DNA from: Oribacterium sp.
Lineage (GTDB): Bacteria > Bacillota_A > Clostridia > Lachnospirales > Lachnospiraceae
Direction of reading: 5' to 3'
NCBI GenBank assembly: GCA_017940955.1
Contig: JAGAXP010000056.1
Span: forward strand, 1-6,574
DNA: 6,574 bases
Shown here: positions 4,790 through 6,574 of the stretch, piece by piece
Position numbering within the stretch: position 1 is the stretch's first letter
Layout of the letters: the number at the start of each line of letters is the position of its first letter
Notes under the pieces: generated by a model
Databases searched by the model: none
What the model saw: only the letters and a program-made list of their open reading frames with translations
Told to the model about the DNA's origin: nothing
Translations under genes and position numbers: made by a program

Positions 4790-5024
4790 AGTGTGAGAAT
4801 AGGAATGATGTTTAAGCCAATACTAGGAATCTAATAAGTTTTACTGAGGTATAATCGAGAAAAACATAGCTGGCTCAGAGTCATCATTGTTTTATATGAT
4901 GGTAGCATATACATCTACTACCGTCAAATTTTGAATTCTATTTCAGCACGTCAATTATGGTATTTGTTATTAAAAACGCTTATATTATATGCTAAGAACA
5001 ATAGTAAATGACAGGAGTGTCGAT
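4790..5024 (+). promoter_or_regulatory. Flavodoxin upstream region with candidate promoter and small hairpins
   Basis: This non-coding stretch has a TATAAT at 4850-4855 without a recognisable -35 box. It also has two adjacent weak hairpins: CATCAT (4882-4887) with ATGATG (4896-4901), and GGTAG (4901-4905) with CTACC (4918-4922). A possible promoter is TTGTTA (4964-4969), then 18 bp, then TATGCT (4988-4993), which would give a leader of about 25 nt carrying AGGAG (5013-5017). I recognise no riboswitch or operator. Confidence 0.25.
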
Positions 5025-5468
5025 ATGGCAACAGCTATTATTTATTACAGTAAACATCATGGGAATACAAAAAAGATACTAGATGCTATTGCAGCTGAAC
5101 ATACGGATGTAGAGTTAGTAGATGTTACTTCAAGGAATACATTTGATCTAAGTGGCTACGATAAAATCGGATTTGCTTCCGGAATATATTTTGGAAAGTT
5201 TTCTGAGCAGATATTAAATTTTGCCAAGGTTAACCTTCCATCAGGAAAAGATGTATTTTTCATTGCCACGGCCGGTAATCCGATGAAAAGCAACTTTAAT
5301 GCTATAGCAAGAATAACAGAAAATAAAAATTGCAAAGAGGTAGGGATATATATCTGCAAAGGATTTGACACGTTCGGCCCATTTCGTTTGGTCGGCGGTA
5401 TCAGGAAGGGGCATCCAACAGAGAAAGAGATACAGGCGGCGGTTGATTTCTATAACAGCATTATCTAA
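5025..5468 (+). CDS. Flavodoxin family protein
   Basis: This 147-residue protein has the flavodoxin fold pattern and is expected to be a small cytoplasmic FMN-binding electron carrier or flavodoxin-like reductase component. The first strand, ATAIIYYS (2-9), leads into the FMN phosphate loop SKHHGNT (9-15) and helix KKILDAIA. A second strand is near VELVDV (29-34). YDKIGFASGIYFGKF (45-59) matches the strand-loop that normally contacts the flavin. DVFFIATAGNP (76-86) is the third flavin-side loop, and GIYICKGFDTFGPF (107-120) is typical of this subgroup. The C-terminal helix ends at 147, the usual length for a short-chain form. The start at 5025 is set by AGGAG seven bases upstream; an in-frame ATG at 4989 has no such site. 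The electron partner is unknown. The damaged GNAT gene follows after 26 bases. Confidence 0.88.
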   Translation: MATAIIYYSKHHGNTKKILDAIAAEHTDVELVDVTSRNTFDLSGYDKIGFASGIYFGKFSEQILNFAKVNLPSGKDVFFIATAGNPMKSNFNAIARITENKNCKEVGIYICKGFDTFGPFRLVGGIRKGHPTEKEIQAAVDFYNSII

Positions 5469-5494
5469 AAACACGAAGGACTTTAAAAACACAA

Positions 5495-5901
5495 ATGAAT
5501 GACATATTACGCGGACAGCTGGCAATTGATTACTGCTGTTCCAGTTTTGAAATAATAGATAAAGAGAATCACTTACCTTCTATGAGACAGCACCGGACGT
5601 AATAGGAGTTGCAGCTGTTAAGGATGACAAAATACTCGGCATGGCCGGCGCAAGTATGGACAGTCCTGTAATGTGGCAGATCGGAATAAATGTTGATTCT
5701 GATACGAGGGCAAAAGGGATAGGAAAAATGCTTGTGACTTTACTAAAGAACGAGATTTTGGGAATGAACAGGCTTCCATATTATGGAAAATCCATGTCAC
5801 ATATCACATCACAGAAGGTTGCTCTTGGTGCGGGATTTGTGCCTGCGTGGGCAGAGCTTGTTACCGACAGAATCGGATATACGGAGAATATAAATTTTTG
5901 A
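5495..5901 (+). pseudogene. GNAT acetyltransferase gene with internal deletion and frameshift
   Basis: The first 27 or so codons from ATG 5495 (frame 2) read MNDILRGQLAIDYCCSSFE and on to DKENHL, an N-terminus I associate with a larger GNAT protein common in Lachnospiraceae. That frame stops at 5600-5602. From about 5578, frame 1 encodes YETAPDVIGVAAVKDDKILG and then the catalytic half: MWQIGINV (5671-5694), the acetyl-CoA loop RAKGIG, LVTLLKNEIL, and the C-terminal SQKVALGAGFVPAWAEL segment, ending at 5901. From memory of the family, roughly a hundred residues or more should separate the two parts, so an internal deletion, with junction near 5570-5580, is the simplest reading. A shorter product from ATG 5641 is possible but lacks a ribosome binding site and the N-terminal strands. 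It would probably be inactive. AAGGA (5476-5480) is a weak upstream ribosome binding site. Confidence 0.7.
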
Positions 5902-5911
5902 TCTTATATAA

Positions 5912-6085
5912 TTCTGTACTGCTTTGGATTTTACTGTACCTTTAGAATTCCAGCCCGTAAAAGAAGATACTTCAGAAGAGAAGCTTGGATTTACCCGGTG
6001 TGGAACGATCTATGTAGAAGAAGATGATTATCCGAGAATCGCTTTTGAGAAGATCAGAGATTTGCCAATAATTAAAGGATACTGA
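5912..6085 (+). pseudogene. C-terminal remnant of a third GNAT acetyltransferase
   Basis: An open frame of 57 codons from after the TAA at 5909-5911 to TGA at 6083-6085 has no start codon or ribosome binding site. Its second half reads EEKLGFTRCGTIYVEEDDYPRIAFEKI, with positions 5978-6055 carrying the EKLGF signature that marks the last helix and strand of many GNAT proteins, followed by the CGxIYVEEDxPRIAFEK tail seen in one common subfamily. The N-terminal part and the acetyl-CoA motif are absent. The upstream residues (FCTALDFTVPLEFQP) do not match a GNAT and may be unrelated. It starts just after the previous GNAT pseudogene, so both may have been shaped by the same deletion events. Confidence 0.55.
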
Positions 6086-6126
6086 GAAAAAATAATTATG
6101 TAATAGTTTATCCTTGGAGGACATGC

Positions 6127-6574
6127 ATGACTCTTTCTACAGCTTTATCTTTACTCATAACGGTTTTAGTTTGCGGATTTCTATATTACAGGATGGTTAA
6201 AAGTGAAAGCCCTGAGCCTATTGGCTTTATACAGGCCCTTGTACCGATTGCCTTAGGAATGGCCACGATGGAAATCTCAGGGTTTATAGGAGTTAAGCTC
6301 TTTTTTGCAAATACTGCATTGAGGACTGCAGTTGATCAGATGCCTTCATTAATGGGATCGCTTGTAAGTGCCTTTATGGCCGCAGGCATGCCGGAAGAAG
6401 TTATCAAGTTTATTGCAATCATCTTGTTTGCCACAATCTTTAAACCAAGACTGAAAAACGTTTATGAATATATACTTTTAGGAGCAGCTGTTGGATTTGG
6501 ATTTACGATAATGGAAGAAATGGCATACTCAGGTGATGATACTTGGATGGAGATTATATATATGCTCCTTAGGA
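6127..6574 (+). CDS. PrsW-like intramembrane metalloprotease, N-terminal part (runs off the end)
   Basis: The first 149 residues are in the window, with no stop. Hydrophobic segments are near residues 3-21, 34-60, 76-104 and 112-128, so this is a polytopic membrane protein. The signature GMPEEVIKF (87-95) contains the EExxK motif of the PrsW family (E90, E91, K94). GAAVGFGFTIMEEMAY (119-134) matches its second motif, usually GxGFAxxEN, here with E in place of N. The later histidine motifs would be past the window. PrsW in Bacillus subtilis makes the site-1 cut in an anti-sigma factor, but many homologues have unknown substrates, and no sigma or anti-sigma gene is seen here. The start is chosen by GGAGG (6116-6120) six bases upstream; an out-of-frame ATG at 6123 is closer and unlikely. 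The gene is probably intact beyond the window. Confidence 0.8.
   Translation, partial: MTLSTALSLLITVLVCGFLYYRMVKSESPEPIGFIQALVPIALGMATMEISGFIGVKLFFANTALRTAVDQMPSLMGSLVSAFMAAGMPEEVIKFIAIILFATIFKPRLKNVYEYILLGAAVGFGFTIMEEMAYSGDDTWMEIIYMLLR

Noticed and set aside
4989..5024. Longer start (ATG at 4989) for the flavodoxin
   Set aside because: Flavodoxins begin directly with the first strand, AIIYYS. AGGAG is placed for ATG 5025, and the extra twelve residues overlap the probable promoter.
5241..5800. Minus-strand open frames opposite the flavodoxin and second GNAT
   Set aside because: They overlap plus-strand regions with clear family matches, have no ribosome binding sites, and their products show no recognisable domain.

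Overview
The window looks like a chromosomal accessory stretch from a low-GC Gram-positive bacterium, most likely a Lachnospiraceae member (Butyrivibrio-like). The reasons are strong AGGAGG-type ribosome binding sites, AT-rich intergenic DNA, U-tract intrinsic terminators, and gene families I associate with that group: a Lys/Ala-rich protein with a DUF6465-like tail, a DUF4143-type AAA ATPase, DUF1801, a flavodoxin and several GNAT acetyltransferases. The taxonomic call is inference.

Layout. Bases 1-170 resemble the right end of an IS200/IS605-type (tnpB) element, with a GC-rich terminal hairpin; its transposase gene would lie to the left. Directly behind it is an AT-rich open frame without a start (181-378), which looks like the 3' remnant of an interrupted gene. 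A promoter inside that remnant serves a small basic Lys/Ala/Pro-rich protein (395-904). Bases 905-1244 carry two copies of an A7T7 unit, a small hairpin, an intrinsic terminator and a promoter with a palindrome near its start point. A zinc-finger DUF1801 protein (1245-1652) is followed closely by a GNAT gene (1667-2130) that is frameshifted in an A run and has lost its 3' end. That end runs into the convergent 3' end of a DUF4143-family ATPase (2083-3432, minus). Upstream of the ATPase, in the divergent region shared with a membrane-anchored protein of unknown function (3629-4519), are three copies of GACCGAAT spaced exactly 32 bp apart.

Bases 4520-5024 are non-coding. They hold a near-consensus promoter followed about 40 bp later by a strong terminator (a possible short RNA), then a long hairpin whose T tract faces the minus strand, then a leader for a flavodoxin (5025-5468). 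After the flavodoxin come two more damaged GNAT genes: one with an internal deletion (5495-5901) and one reduced to its C-terminal part (5912-6085). The window ends inside a PrsW-like intramembrane protease gene (6127 onward).

I see no defence locus, CRISPR array, biosynthetic cluster or clear new multi-gene system. The genes do not form one pathway. What stands out is decay: one transposon end, one orphan 3' gene fragment and three broken acetyltransferase genes in 6.6 kb. The observations most worth checking are the 32-bp-spaced operator-like repeats, the promoter-terminator pair with no ORF, and the in-phase A AAA AAG site in the first GNAT gene.
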